Positions 9,630 through 23,643 are shown, counted from the stretch's first letter. The stretch: 64,000 nt of DNA from Candidatus Absconditabacterales bacterium (GCA_025057375.1 JANWWO010000007.1:1-64000), one strand, 5' to 3'. Numbers and translations are program-made. Notes: generated from the letters alone by a model not told the origin.

Positions 9630-12600
9630 TTATTCTTTGTTACGGATAATTGCAGCATTGTATAAAAGCTCTCAGAACATTCATCTATTCAGTGCTTCAT
9701 TGACTCATGGTGATGAAATTTTCCGATCACGAGGCAGATATCATTCTGAACGAGCGGCATTCATATAGACAGCCCATCGTGGATTGCCTTCTTGTCTTTC
9801 ACCATTCAGGATTCTGTCCATGACGGCTGTGGCTTGTGCATAGGTAAGGCGTTGTTTTGGCATAAATTTACCAGCACTTCCTTGCATCAATCCTCTCTGA
9901 CATGCATCACGAACAAAATGGATAAGTGTTGGGTCTATTTGTGATGCATCTTCGAAGGTACATTGTCTCGTATTTTTGATGACTTTTGTCGGGTTGTGCA
10001 TCATATCGGCCATTACCACCATTCTTGCCATTTGTTCTCTCGTGATCGCTGATTGTGGTCTAAATTCAGCAATCGTATTATATTTGGTAAATCAGTGTTT
10101 ATACATCCATGCAACAAGATTAGATGTTGTTGGTCTTGTAAGGACTGTTTTTTGGGCTCTGAGTCTTGATTCTGCAAGTGTTCTGAGATAGTTTCGCTGT
10201 TCTGTTCCAGGTGTCTGTGTATATCTTGTGTTGGCGATAGAGATTATACGATTGAGAAACATTGTATATTGTTTAGGATTGTTTTGGAATCTTCTATCAA
10301 CCTCTCTTATGAGGCGATCCATGCCATTTTTTTGTGCTTGTGTCATGCCTGTAAAGGCTTGATTGCTTGATGATCATACTCATGGTCTTGGAGGATTTGG
10401 TTGTGATGGAGTTTGTGGTTGTGTTGGTCTGATAGGTGCAGTAACTTGCGAGATAGGATTACACAATCCATCATAATAACTTGGCGAATTGTCTCCACTA
10501 GGGCAAACATCCATTCTTAATCATCCTCATCAACCACCGCTATCTCTTCATCATCATGGAGCGGGGGTTGTCGTTCTTGTATCAATAACAGTAGAACATG
10601 TCTTTTCATCGCCAATGCCACGTGTTGTGAGGGTATAAGTTGTCAATGCATTTACGGGAGGGACTGTTTTTTGTGTTCTTACTGAGAGATTTGTTATATC
10701 TCAGACATCTTGATTACCAGCGATCGTTGCAGCAAGAGGATTTCATCATACGAAGGTTCGTGCAAGTGTATAACTGCCATCAGTATTTTTCGTATGCGTC
10801 AGTGTACAACTTGGTGCAGGAGCTGACAGTGTGACAACATGATTGATTGTTCCGCTACAGGTATTTGTTGCTGACCCATTCGTTACTGTAGCTTCATAGA
10901 CATATGAGATATTTGGCATAATGATTCTTTCTACTGACCCAGAGATTGCTGTATTTGTTCCAATTGCAGCACCATTTTCTCTAAGTGTCCATGACGTTGC
11001 ATTTTTCCCAAGAACGTCGATAGCATAACGATAGTTTGTTCAATCTGATCATGGCAATTGTCTCATGATGAGTTCACACGCTACTGCTTGGGAGTTAATA
11101 AGTGCAAAATATCATAGTTGTGTCGTTTTAATCGTAACAGTATTATTTGACGTTCATGTTGTTGTATGAAGTGTTCGATTTTCTCCATCACGTGAGTAGT
11201 AGATATCATATGTTGCGTTGACTGTTGTAGGAATTATAATATCGACAGGAAGAGTGAGTGTTGCTCCTATTCCACGTGTATCGGGTCCTACAGCAATCAG
11301 AGAATTAACCACCGCATCTCTCATTCTCATACCTCCTATCTGTGCTGACGCTGAAACAAAATGAGATGGATTGATAGTATAAGGCAGAAGAACTGCACCG
11401 CTTCGTGCTCCTGATCATTCAAGTGAGACGATTTGTGTATTTGATGGTACACGCAGTGTTGGTGACTCATTGGTGAGACGATAGGTGTCTGCAGGGATAA
11501 GAATAGGAGTTTCTAAGTTAAAGGAACCAGTGATGCGTGTTTGTTCGTATGCTCTAAAGATTAAATGATTTCCTGTGTCATTGTAGACAAATTGGTTGGC
11601 AGGACGAATATGAGGAGTTTTGAGTTCTCCTGTAATAAAAGTTGTAATGTGCTGATTATCCATTCCTGTCAATCCAAAAAATCTTCTTTCTCAGCCTCAC
11701 TGTCGCTGTCTTGTAAAGACGATATTTCAGTTTGGTTGAATAATATATCTTGATGTATTCCAAAAATCTTCTTGTACCAAATTATTTCGTCATGTTCCCC
11801 ATGCTGCTCGTACATGGCTTGCCATATCTACAGGACGATAGTTAACATCTTCAATATTTGCATTGATTGTTGCTCTTACATTTCGGTCACTTTGTGCACC
11901 AAATGTCATATGAGTATAGACAAAGCGTGGTGGTGTTGTATCGATTTCTTGTTCCAAATCAAATTGTGCGACAATTGCTGGTGTTATGCCATAGAGTGCT
12001 TCAAATATACGACGGTACACTGCTCTATAGTCAATTCCGACACCTAGTCGGTCTCTTTTGGTATTGATAAGGTCGATACGTCCATATGATTTTTTGGGGA
12101 AGGCTTGCTGCACATTAACATTGTTGCTGACGATAAAATATCATCATCATTCACCATGATCTGTTCCATCACTTCCATTTCTTTTGATTGTTCTTCAAAA
12201 TTCTGTATGAACCACAATAGTGACATTGTGCCCTTTGGTTTTTGCTTGATCAAAAAAGAAACGGATATCGCGAGCGAATGAATCAATTTTATTGTTGAGA
12301 ACATCGTCTGCTTGTTGTCACGCATGTGTATCAAATCAGTGTCATCAAACAGCGTAAAACGCATGCCCCATATTATTATCCAAGAGCTTATTGATATATG
12401 CCAATTGTCATGACAGTTGTCGTGATGCAGCATTTGGTCATGGTTTGCGTGCTACCTCATCAAGTTTGATTGCTCATGCGTATGTGAAACGTAATTGTCA
12501 TTGATATTGTGATTCTGACCTATGGATAGATGCTAATGATCATGTCATAAATGCTATAATACGATTTCTCTCAGCTTCTGATGGGAGTGTTTCCCATCAT

Positions 12601-14849
12601 GGTGCAAACTGAATCATACTTGATCATGGTCAGATATTTGTATATTGTCCATGAGAAAATATGTTTGGTTTATTGAGTCCGATGACAAAGGTATTGGCCG
12701 GACTATCATTTTTAATGAGATGTCAAAAAAGTCATTCTGTTCCAAATTCTTGCCTATTGTAAGCGGACACAGATTGTCTTTGAGCAGTATCATGACCTCT
12801 ACTATGTCAGGGATTCCCGACACCATGAATCGTGATTAGTTCGTTTGATGCTATGAGGTCAGATAGTGGTTTGAGTCTATTGTTAAAGAGATGAACTCAC
12901 CTTGCATGCATCTGTGAAAAGGGGACAGCGAGAATTGTTCTATCTGCTACATAACGCATATATTGGTCTTGTGGCACAATTCAGTAAATTCGATCATATC
13001 ATCAAAAGAGTTCGAGAAAAACGATTTTATTGGGTCATGCAATAATTGATGTAGGCAACGTAGCAGAAGTGTTGTACGATGTGTGTCATTGCTTGAGGAG
13101 ATATTCAGGTTGCATAAGAATCAAAGCAATTGCTCCTCTCATTCTTCTATTAACAAATCATGAATTGGAAGGATCAAATGGTGTTCCATCACCAATCATG
13201 TAATTGATAATATGTGAGCGGACTCATGAAGGAAGTATTCATGGTGATCATAGGAAGAGGGTTTCGAGAGTATCGAGGTATTCCTCGGCTGAACTAGGAA
13301 CATTTCGAAGCAGTCATCATGAAACCACAGTTCCACTTGTCCCTAAGATCTCAAAGCGTCATGTTCGATCTATCTTTGGCGATCATCGGTGAGTTGTTAT
13401 TGTATTGAAGGCAAAATTTGTTGCTTGCATGATTCGTCTATTGACAATGTAGTCATTGATCCAGATATCTGCATTATCAAATCAATCTCTTCAAAAGATC
13501 GATCATGGATAAAAGGGAATTCGTCCCAATTCTGTTAATAGGTCTGCATTCATGGTATGTATGGATGTGGTTGATGGCATACGATGCGTCAATGCTTTTA
13601 TTGTTCCAATTGCAAGTTCTACGGGTGTTTTTTTTTGGGGAACATTTTTGATTGCTGGTGAGTACATCCATTCTCTAGTCAGTAACCATTGAATTGTGGG
13701 AAGGATTTCATATTTATTTGCTATAAATTGGTTTGCAAGTTCTTGAATGTGTGTTCTTGCGTCTCATACGACATTGTTGAGTTTGACTCTGTCGTCAACA
13801 TAAAATTTGTACAAAAGATATGCGACATATCTTGCTATGGTTGCTTCTCTTTTTGCAAAGATGTAATTGATAGTATTATCAAAAAGTCCATTGTTTCCAC
13901 TGATAGAGACATGCGCTTGTGCAAGGTTGATTCTATCTGTTGCTGGATCTCGATAGGGAAACATTGCTGGCGTATATCAGGGAGCTAATGATCATGAGAG
14001 TAACTGTAGGCCTGAGGACATGTTGCGCTGGTTTGGATTGAAGCGTACTTGATGAGACACAGGATCTGCTTCTAGTCCGGTCAATTTTTTTGCCAGTGCT
14101 ATTACATCTTCATCTGTATAGTTTGGTTTTGCTTGTCATGGTGTATCAAGAATATCGTATTCTCCCATCAAGAAAAGTTGGAGTAGTTCTCTTGCATAGT
14201 TTTCATTTGGGAAGTTAACGTTTTGGTGAAGAAGGTCAATGAATCTTCCAACGGCATAGTCTCACCTTCCTCATTGTCATGTACCGAGTGGTGTGCTGTT
14301 GTTAAACATATGTCTTTGCACCATGGTTTTATAGTTTCCTAGTGTATACGAATATAGGAGTCTTTGCTGATCAACAATATCGGAGATTCTTACGTCTCAT
14401 TCTCTGTTGACTGCGAATATATCATACCACAACAGTGATAACTTTGCTTTGGCTTCATAGGGGTCGAGAGCGAGCATTGTTTGATAATATCTATTTGCCC
14501 ACGGATTATTTGACCATCATTCAAGCACAAATCATGGTTGAGCCATTAATGCAGTGATTGCGTTATCCATCTGTGTTTTTGCAGGTCAGTCTTGGTTGGG
14601 GAATAGGAGTGCAACTGCTCATGACGCAGATCAGGCGGCAGTCAACTGGTCAACAATTGCTGGTGTAGGGTGAAAAAGGACTTTGCGGGCAAGATGAAGG
14701 GCATCATCACGTGTCCACGTTGATTGGATTGATGCATAGGTAGGTGTCCAGGCAATGAGAATTACAATATTTACACACAATGCAAATAATGTGAGAGGAA
14801 AAGCATTCATAGAATCAGAAGAGAAAGATAAAAGACAAAAAAGATTCAT
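9630..14849 (-). CDS. Giant exported DUF1800-DUF1501-SLH fusion protein
   Basis: One minus frame of 1739 residues. It starts with a signal peptide (hydrophobic run ending APTYA-like, WTPTYASIQS; M1 or M14 may be the start). The first third is DUF1800: DDALHLARKVLFHPTP, then NENYARELLQLF and a GDYAVGRF segment. The middle is DUF1501: TIVVHTEFGRT followed by NGSDGTDHGEGGGYF near residue 900. After it come Thr/Ser-rich Ig-like segments, a Gly/Pro-rich linker (PAPGGGRDSGGGGG) and, over the last 170 residues, SLH-like repeats (LTYAQATAVMDRILN, RDACQRGLMQGSAGKFMP). In other bacteria DUF1800 and DUF1501 proteins are usually separate adjacent genes. Probably a cell-surface protein; the reaction is unknown. 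Confidence 0.88.
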
Positions 14850-14928
14850 TGACTAAAAAAAGTTTGTTGTTTGTTTGTTGTAAGCGGAATTCTTTTGTCA
14901 AGATATGTGATACATGTTACTAAAAACC

Positions 14929-14955
14929 TTGACTAGTATAACTATTTTCTATACA
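14929..14955 (+). promoter_or_regulatory. Candidate promoter for ruvB
   Basis: TTGACT at 14929-14934 and TATACA at 14950-14955, a slightly short spacer of 15. The 206-base divergent gap 14850-15055 holds no gene and must serve both directions. Confidence 0.4.
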
Positions 14956-15055
14956 AATTGCAAGATATTCTTGTATTTTGTTAAAAAATTCGTACGTTCG
15001 ATGGTGATTGATGTCAATCAATAATGTTGGTATTGCTTTTATTTTTTGTATTTTA

Positions 15056-15991
15056 ATGGTTGTCAAACATGTTGGTGGTTCTCAGACGCAGTCGACAGTA
15101 TCATTGAGACCTCAGGATCTGTCTAGCTATTTTTGACAGGATCATATTAAACGTTTGCTTGATGATGCTGTTCGTTCTGCACAAAAAAGACAACAACCTC
15201 TTGGGCATATCTTACTGAGTGGACCAAGTGGATATGGGAAAACGACATTGGCGTCATTGATTGCATCTCAGCTTGGTGCTCAGTTTTATTCTGTCACTGG
15301 ATATGCGATCAGTAAGCCAGCAGATATCATTTCGTTACTCACCAGTCTTCAGCCAGGTGATGTGTTGTTTATCGATGAGATTCATAGGATTAAGCCATCA
15401 ATTGAGGAGCTTTTGTATATTGCGATGGAAGATTTTTCTCTTGATGTTGTTATGCCTGAGGGATGATCGATGAAGATTCCTTTGGTCCCTTTTACATTGA
15501 TTGGTGCAACAACTAATCGTGATCAATTGACAGAACCACTCAAGAATAGGTTTGTCTATGACTGTCAGTTTGTTCCGTATTCTGATACAGAAAAAATAGC
15601 TATTCTCACTCATTATCTTGCTCTCTATGGCTGTCGTCTTGTGCAAGATTTGATACCGGAGCTTGCTACCTACTGCATTTCTGTTCCGAGAGTGATTCAT
15701 ACGTTTGTGATTAAGGTGAGAGATTGGATGATATCGTATGATATTGCTGAGTTGACTCCCGCTTTGTGGGAGGAATGTCGTCAGTGGATGGGTGTCGAAA
15801 AATGATGATTGATGCCTCTTCATCAACGTTATCTTGCGTATCTCACAACACTCTGACGTCCTACATGACTCAAAACACTGGCAATGCATTTGGGCGTAAG
15901 TGAGCAAACAATCGAGCGTGATATCGAACCGCTTCTGTTTCATTGTGGGAAAATTGAAAAAACACCTAGAGGAAGAATTTGTGTTGGTTAG
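15056..15991 (+). CDS. ruvB: Holliday junction branch migration ATPase RuvB
   Basis: RuvB is the AAA+ motor that drives branch migration with RuvA. The product has 311 residues, close to the usual 330. Order seen: LRPQDLSSYFGQDHIKRLL at the N-terminus, Walker A GPSGYGKTT (residues 56-64), Walker B FIDEIHRIKPSIEELLY, sensor 1 GATTNRDQL, arginine finger in LKNRF, and the winged-helix end with SEQTIERDIEPLL and TPRGRI. Several Gly, including FGQDH and GRPTGLKT, are TGA codons. The ATG at 15056 is chosen because it precedes the conserved LRPQ motif; a TTG at 15155 would cut off the first 33 residues. No ruvA or ruvC is seen nearby. Confidence 0.95.
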
Positions 15992-16042
15992 GGGTTTGAT
16001 AGTGTAGACTATACCATAGTTTTTTATTTTGCTCTCTTGTGT

Positions 16043-17230
16043 ATGGAAACTAAACCGCTGACATTACGCCATGTTATCGCGACTGTTCAAAAAGCTTTTG
16101 ATACTGTAGTCAGTGATCGATTGTTTCGATGTGTTGCTGATGTAATCAAGATGCAGCGTCATAAGTGGACCTGGTATTGTGAGATGTGTGAATACTCTTC
16201 TCAGGGAAGTATTGTTGCCAAGGCAAAGCTGAGAATTCCACACCAGATGATGATAGATTTTTGTACTGCTATTGGGTTTGATACGCCTGCTTCATTGGTG
16301 GGGTCACAGATTCTTTTTTATGCGTCAGCAACCTTTCATGATGAGTATGGTTTTTCACTTCATTGTCATGCGCTCAATCATCACTTTGTGACAGCAAAAC
16401 GTGAGGATGCGAAACAGCGTTTGCGTCAGGAGCTTAGAGAGCTATGGTATCATAATCGTCGTTTTCGTTTAACTAAGGTTCCTTGTCATTTTGCCATCAT
16501 TTCTTCACAAACATCCCAAGGACTTCACGATTTTTTGACTATTCTTGACGACCGTCAGCTTCGTTATTCTTACCAAGCATTTTGGTCACCGATCCATGGC
16601 AATGAAGCACGTGAGTGAGTCTATGAAGCCTGCAAAAAAATCTATCTTCATCTCAAAGCACACCCTTATGCATTCGATGCTATCGTTATTGTCAGGTGAG
16701 GTGGTGGGACAAGTGGTATCAGTTGGCAAAACGATCCTAGGATAGTGCGTGCTGTGTGTCATCTCCCATGCCCTGTTATGCTTGCGGTTTGACATACGAG
16801 CGATGTGTCGTTGTTGGACGAAATTGTTGCTTATCCACTCAAAACCCCATCTGATGCCTGACATTTGATTTGTGATCTGTATGAGCGTACGCTTGCGATC
16901 GTTTATGGCCATGTTGATGATTGTGCAAGATGTGCTACTTTGCGTTATGTTCAGGGGATGCAGGTACTTGAGCAGTTATGCTTGGATATAACAATGTTGT
17001 ATCAGCGTGCGCTTCAGCAGTATGAGGACCATATTGTTGCTTTATGTCAATCTATTGCTTTGTATGATCCCTCATGGTATTTTTCTCAAGGTTGGGTTGC
17101 TGCAATGGATGAAAATGGAAAAAGGCTTCACTGACTGCCACAAGGTCAGGATCCATTTTGGCTGTATGATGGGATGTCGTGGGTCCATGTAACGCAATGG
17201 ACAGTTTATTCATCGATGCCACGAAACTAA
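16043..17230 (+). CDS. xseA: Exodeoxyribonuclease VII large subunit
   Basis: A 395-residue XseA, which with the small subunit degrades single-stranded DNA. An N-terminal OB-fold-like part (KPLTLRHVIATVQKAFDTVV) precedes the catalytic domain with ISSQTSQGLHDFLTIL, IVIVRGGGTSGISWQ and CPVMLAVGHTSDVSLLDEIV, all hallmarks of the family. The coiled-coil C-terminus is shorter than in Escherichia coli. It lies 51 bases after ruvB on the same strand. The ATG at 16043 is preferred to a TTG at 16037. I do not see xseB next to it. Confidence 0.93.
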
Positions 17231-17292
17231 AAAGATATACTTGCTTGTGTATAAGATATCGGAGGTTTTTTATTTTGACATAATAATTGTTA

Positions 17293-19401
17293 ATGGAGAG
17301 TATCATTGCGATTATGATATTGCTTGTGATTGGCTCTTTTGCGAGTATGCTGGCAAAAAAATGGAAAATTCCGTATACGATTCTTTTGTTTTGTATTTGA
17401 CTTTTTCTTGTCCCTTTGTCTTCTTTCCCTTGATTTTCTTTGATCAAAGGGTTTGTCTTGTCTCCGACGATTTTGTTGTATGTTTTTTTGCCGATTTTGT
17501 TATTTGACGCATGATATAGAATTTCTCTCCATGATTTGTATAGAGAGTGATGGCATATCGGGATTCTTGCTACGTGAGGAATTGTTTTGAGTACTGTGCT
17601 ATTGGTTTTGCTCTTGTATGGGATATGGTCATTATTTGGTATTGTCCCGAGTGTACTGTATCTTGCTTTGGTTGCTGTGATTATTTCTGCAACAGACCCT
17701 GTCGCTGTATTAGCTTTGTGTAAAGAATTGGGAGTGCCTAAGCGTTTGTATTTGTTGTTTGAATGAGAAAGTATGCTCAATGATGCTACTGCTGTCGCAA
17801 TTTTTTTTGTTATTCTTGGTCTTTTTGTACAAGGATGATCTCTTGGCTTTGATGATGGATTGAGATGACTACTGACGTTTGTTTCTATGATGCTATGAGG
17901 TGTAATGATTGGCTTGGGCAGTGGTTTTGTTTTTTCTAAATGACTGCAATGGATCAAACATCAAGAATCTGCAGAGATTGCCATCACAATGGTTATGGCT
18001 CATGGAACATTTGTGATGACTGAAATGCTCAATCATCTCATGCGTGAATCATCCTTTCCTTGGCTCCAAAGCAGTGCTGTGATAGCAACGATGGTAGCAT
18101 GATTGGTGATGGGGAATTATGGGAAGGCAAAATTGAGTCTCCATGTTGAAGCAACTATGGATAAGATTTGGTCGTTTTCTTCATTTGTGACCAATGCCTT
18201 ACTTTTTTTGTTGCTTGGGTTATCTCTTGCACGTTTGGATTATGATGTGGTGAGATATCGATATGTGATCGCTACTGTTATTGCATTGACGGTGGTAGTT
18301 AGACCTTGTGTTGTCTTTGTATGTCGTTTTTTTTCTCAACGTCTTACTTCTCATTTATATCCTATTCCTCGTGATTGGGCGCTTTTGCTTTCTCGATGAG
18401 ATTTGAAGGGGGCTATTGCTATTACGCTTGTTTTCTTGACACCTCAAGATTTGGTTGTCCCTGGTCGATCGCTGACAGTGACACCATATTCGATGCTTTT
18501 GGCGATAGTTCTTTGCTGTGTTGTTTTTTCGCTTTTGGTTAAGTGACTGACGATGCTTCCTATGATGCGTATGCTTTGACTGGATCGTCTTTCTGATTTT
18601 GATCGTTTTTCTCGTTTGGAGGCTCAATTATCAATTTATCATACGATTGTTCAAAAAATTGGAAGAATGAAGACTGATATGCACACACGCCCTCAGGATT
18701 ATGAGTATCTTTTGTCACTCTATCAAACGAGAATCGATGAAGCAAAGCTTGCTCTTGAATGTTTGGTGACTCAGCAATGATCTGATTTTGTAAAAAGAGC
18801 ATTGGCTCTTCATGCTCTGGGTGTGGAAGAAGCATATGTCCAAGAAATGTATCAATTTCATGAAATAGATGAGCCTCTCTATTATTTTTTGCTGACCAAA
18901 ATTCATAGACAACAAGCAAGACTCATTCACAATGAGGATCAACTTCAATCAGGTCAGTCTCATGCTTTTTTCTCGTGGTGGCAGTGGTCATGGATTAGGC
19001 GATTGACTCGTCGCTTTGAGTATCGTGATTTGCGTGATGATGAGCGTATGTATCGTGTTCAGAGGGCAAGGTTTGTGGTGACGGGTAAGGTCGTGAGATA
19101 TTTTCGTGAACATCAGCGTCATGATTGTGCTCTTGATCCTAGTCTTTATGATGAGATTATCCAGCAATACAATACTTTTCATCGTAAGGCATGAGATGCG
19201 ATAGCAAGGTTGGTGGAACGTGATACGCAATGACGTCTCTCTCATATCAATCATATTTTGCTTGCCAAACATTTGGTAAAAATTGAGATGTCGATGGTAG
19301 ACCATATGTATCGTAATCATACTATTAGTGAAAGAGTGTATCACGATTTTGTTACTTTGATGGATACGCAAGTTGATGGTGAAGGAGTGATTTTGGTCTA
19401 A
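17293..19401 (+). CDS. Na+/H+ antiporter of the CPA1 (NhaP) family
   Basis: A 702-residue membrane antiporter exchanging Na+ (or K+) for protons. About twelve hydrophobic segments fill the first 420 residues. The conserved ISATDPVAVLALCKELGVP and the GESMLNDATAVAIF motif carry the transport aspartates, and RGDLKGAIAITLVF (RGG-like) follows. A cytosolic tail of about 270 residues is rich in charged helices and has no domain I can name; such tails often regulate CPA1 transporters. Many loop glycines are TGA. It sits 62 bases after xseA. Confidence 0.93.
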
Positions 19402-19409
19402 TTACTTCT

Positions 19410-19646
19410 TTATTTTTCAAAAAAAGTCAAAAAATCTCTTGCAATTTGATTGTAGATTAGTATCAATACTTCGGTGTCTTTATTTTCTACCTTTTTTGTG
19501 ATGCGTTCAGCGATATGTTTTATTCTTACCATTTTCGTGCTCATGATTGCTTGAGATCGCGGAGAGATGTTGGGAAAAGAAAAAACATACTGACGAGCTC
19601 TAAATTGGTAGTATGATAGATACACATCTCAATCCTCTCCGTACAT
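19410..19646 (-). CDS. Small unknown protein, 78 residues
   Basis: A minus-strand frame starting at ATG 19644-19646 (MYGEDGDVYLSYYQFRARQY) and ending at TAA 19410-19412, convergent with the antiporter gene and 8 bases from its stop. The second half is charged and helical (MVRIKHIAERITKKVENKD). No family recognised. A start at an internal ATG would leave only 44 residues. The protein-like composition and clean boundaries support it. Confidence 0.5.
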
Positions 19647-19686
19647 CACAGTCGGTGGGGATTTTTTTATTTATTTGGAGAGAGTG

Positions 19687-22600
19687 ATGACTGAAGTAAT
19701 AAAACAACCAAACAGATGAATGACAAAAGGTGCGTTATATGAGATCGATCTCTGATGAAAACACACAAGTTCGTTAGCATGAATGATGAAAGGTGCGTTA
19801 TATGCGGTGATGAGGGAGTGAGTGGCTTTACAAATTCTCTGACCAGAATATTGAGTAGTTAGGGATGTTCCAAATATTGTATTATCTAGAAACATAAAGG
19901 GTATAATACAAGATCTTTCAGCTGCGCTGTCCATTGATAGATTTATTATTCAACAAGTATTAGCTTTATGTATTGTGCATGGTTTCATTGAACATTTTGA
20001 TGTTTGAGTTCAATGATCATTGTGACCTAATGATATATGGTACAGTCAACAAGCAACAGCATGTCGACGCACAAACAATCCATGCTCTTTGGACGAAGCA
20101 GTAAATATTCTCATATCGTTTTTTGAAAAGGTATCTCATCTTGAAGCAATCCAACAGTTTTCTTCTCAAAATACAATTCCCTGAGTTGAATTTTTTTTGA
20201 TAAATGGACCACGAAATATAGAAAGACCTTACGATTCTGAGAATATTGGGTCAATGTCTCTACAGGAATATTGCGACCATTTATATGAGAATGCTTTGTA
20301 TTGTCAACAAGTACTATGACCTGCTGTCTATCTACGTAATATGATGTTGTCAGAAAAAATTTGAACTCATCCTTGAATAGAATTACGTTGATGAATACAT
20401 CCGCCGTTGTCTCTTACTCACCCATCCCAAGAAGCATCTATAGCTATCCCATTAGGGAAAGAAGAAATATCATTCCCACCTTTTGCTACACACTATAATG
20501 ACTTTATGTCTTGGTTTTGATTTGAGCCACAAGATACTCGTCCATGAAGGCAGATATCAAAATACTTTCATGAAATATATACAGAGATCAAGGAAATCAT
20601 GCATACTTTTTCTAAATGAGATAAGTGGATAACAGACTGACGATCAAGTATTATGCGTATGTTGGAAGAACAAGAAAGAAGAAATAAAGCACATCTTACT
20701 GCAAAACAAAAGGTAAATGGAGAAATCAAGTTACTATCTTCTATAAATAGCACTCTAAACCTAATTATAACAATAATTAACCGTATGGCAACAGATAAAA
20801 AAAGAGGAGCTATACAAGAAAAAATCAAAAAAATATCGCTCCCTCTACAAAGAGATAATGGTGGAAATACATTTTTTAATCTTTTTGTTGAATTTGTTCA
20901 ATGTAAAGAACGCGAAAGAATACAACAAGAGCAAGAACAAACCAAGAATCCAGATTTATTTGCCTTAAAACACATAATCACCACACAACTAAATGATAAA
21001 GCATTATCAAGTTCAATTATCATCATAAATGATGATATATCGATAAATGATGTGCCTACAATAGACAATAAAACACTGTGAGAATGTATATGAAAAATTA
21101 AACATACTGGCGAAATGTTAAGTTTAGATGTAATACAAGAAGTATATCAAGCCATTATAAACAAGAATATAAAAACTATTGAGTGAGAAAATAATAAGAA
21201 CAGATATAAACAATCAATGGACTTATTTTTCGAAACATATATCTGTCCACTTTTTTGAGAATGAGAACTCAAATCAAAACAAGATATCATATCTTTACTG
21301 TGATATTTACAAAAGTTTGTAGAACAGGTGCAAAAAAAAATTTTACATGATCAACAAAAAAAGATTGATACGATACTTGATCCATATACATATGACTCAC
21401 ATTCAAAAAACAACAACAACATAGGCATAACTGGAATGGATGGAGATATATATGAAGAAGTAAAAAACATATATGAATTAATCCAAGATCGGATAAATGT
21501 CTGAAATTTTGATCCACGTTCGTCTCAAGGGATAATACAAAAAATACAAGAAATAATCATAAAGTGTGACGAGGAAAGAAGACACAAAGAAAGACAAAAC
21601 ACATTACTCAGCGATAGTATAGAAATTTCGACATTTTTGGTCTCTTTCCTCAAAAACATTAAAATAGATTACGAAACTCTCATAAGAAGAGAAATTGATA
21701 AAAGGCTCTATCAAGCATATAAAAACAAACAAGACTATGATCCATCTCTAGAAGAGTGGATGATTATCCATTCATCAGAAGATCTTCGTATGGCAGAGCA
21801 AAATAAAAGAGTTTTAGAAGAAGAAATTGTTAAGCTAACGGAAGAACTTGAATGGTATCAACAACAACAAACAAAATTTCGTCCTCAAAACATTGAAGAA
21901 AATACGATAGTTACAGGATTTCTTTCTGATAGAATAAAATCACTAAGAGATACTATTGAAGCAAAAAAGAAGAAACTAGCAAAATTGAGACAATGAGGTG
22001 AGAAGTGAAATCAATCAATCGTAGAAAGAGTAAGACAGAATATACAAACCAAAATAGCGTATGTTCAGGAATTGATAAGACAAAAACAACAAGAGATACA
22101 TAACATTCGTGAGAAAATTGCTACCTTCAATACATCTCTTCAAGAGCTTGCTACATTAACAACAATCCCAAAAGACAGCTCACAAATACAAGAAAAAATT
22201 TTGGGAAATACTATAAAAGCCTTTCAAACAAACACAGATGTTTTTATTCAAACAAGAAAAAAAGAGATACAAAAAGAGATACAGAATTTGTTAGATAAAA
22301 AGAGAAAATTAATACCAAGTATATCAGTACAAGAGGAAAGTAAGAAAATTGAAACTACTATTGCTGATTTGGAACAGTTACTACAATCCTCCGATAAAGA
22401 GGAAATATTTACATGGTATCGAAATAAAACGATTTGAGAATTACAAGAAAAAATTATTAACGCAAAAACTCAACAAGAAAACAAGCTAGATGTGTGGGAA
22501 AATGATCTAATGTCATTACAAGAATCTCTTACAATGTATCAGTCCACACAAGTACCTCACGATCCTTCTTGAGATGCAATATCTGTCGAGAATATTATTG

Positions 22601-23580
22601 GATATGTCCAAGAAGTATACAACAAAATATATAATCAGATACTATGTTTTATCAATGATCTTCGTGCGGTGAGAGATTGATGAAAACGTCTCGTTTTTCG
22701 TAAATGAATTTCATGACTTGTAATATGTGATCTACATGAATCTTATGAAAGAGACTTTTTCCCTCGTGAGCAATTTTTTGCTTATCAAAACGCAAGAAAA
22801 AAAGAAGAAATAATTCACAAAAATTACCCATGAACAAATAAACAAAAAGAATGAAAAGAATGAGAGCAATCGTATCAAATACTTTTTGATATGAGATCTT
22901 ATACATGCATGATGCTAAGTATATTCTTATCGTTCCGTACACCTACTTGAAGAACATGAGAGTTTTGTGAAATTGGAATAATACAAAAACTACATAACGG
23001 TACATTTCTTCCTCATGTTAGTGTTATCCAAACAACACCTGTAGGTATTTGAGTCTCCAAGGAATGAACGCTTGTGGCTTCTAAGGTGGCATGATGATGA
23101 ACGAGCGAGGATTTTTTCTACCAAGACAATAAGAATATATTTTACAAAACGGTAAAACAAGCAATTTTTTGACAAGCAGATTACGAAGTCATTGTTCAAG
23201 CTTTAATAGACAATTATAACCAACTATCTAAATCATCAATTTCTGTGGGGGATATTGAAGAATCTGAACTTATCAACGCAATCATGATTCTTGCGTATGC
23301 TCAATTCCATCAATGAGCTGTGATTATTGATGATCCTGATAACCACTTACGATTTAGGTTCCATACAAAATGAGCGGAGGAATCCGAAGATGCTCGACAA
23401 AAAAGGATGGCCAGAAAGAAGCAAAGAAGAACAACAATGCGATCAATACTGGGGTTGCAAGAAATTGGAGAAACAGGAAAGTTTCTTGTCCCAGCATGAT
23501 ATCAGTCACCAACGATTATCGCTCCTATTGTCCAAAAGTTTATTGATGCATATAACGAACGAGCTAAAAACAATAAATAA
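19687..23580 (+). CDS. Very large helical protein of unknown function
   Basis: An open frame of 1297 residues with TGA read as Gly. The N-terminus contains a short internal duplication: MTKGALYEID and MMKGALYAVM lie 20 residues apart and are encoded by near-identical DNA (19728-19744 and 19788-19804). Residues of about 330-1000 are rich in Glu, Lys and Gln with heptad patterns (coiled coil). The last 300 residues look globular (VVICDLHESYERDFFPREQ-like and VIQTTPVGIGVSKEG). There is no signal peptide or membrane segment. I recognise no domain. The next gene (23644-24810) follows after 63 bases and may share its transcript. Confidence 0.75.
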
Positions 23581-23643
23581 CACATATACGAGAACACAAC
23601 AATAACTTTTTACTTTTTTATTATACAATTATTATACAATATA

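Noticed and set aside
12044-12433. Minus frame of 129 codons in another phase
   Set aside because: The correct phase of the same strand encodes the DUF1501 motif TEFGRT...GTDHG.
17052-17957. Minus frame of 301 codons
   Set aside because: Runs across the xseA end and the antiporter start, both well supported on the plus strand; long antisense frames are common with this code.
19671-19934. Minus frame of 87 codons
   Set aside because: Antisense to the duplicated start of the 1297-residue gene.
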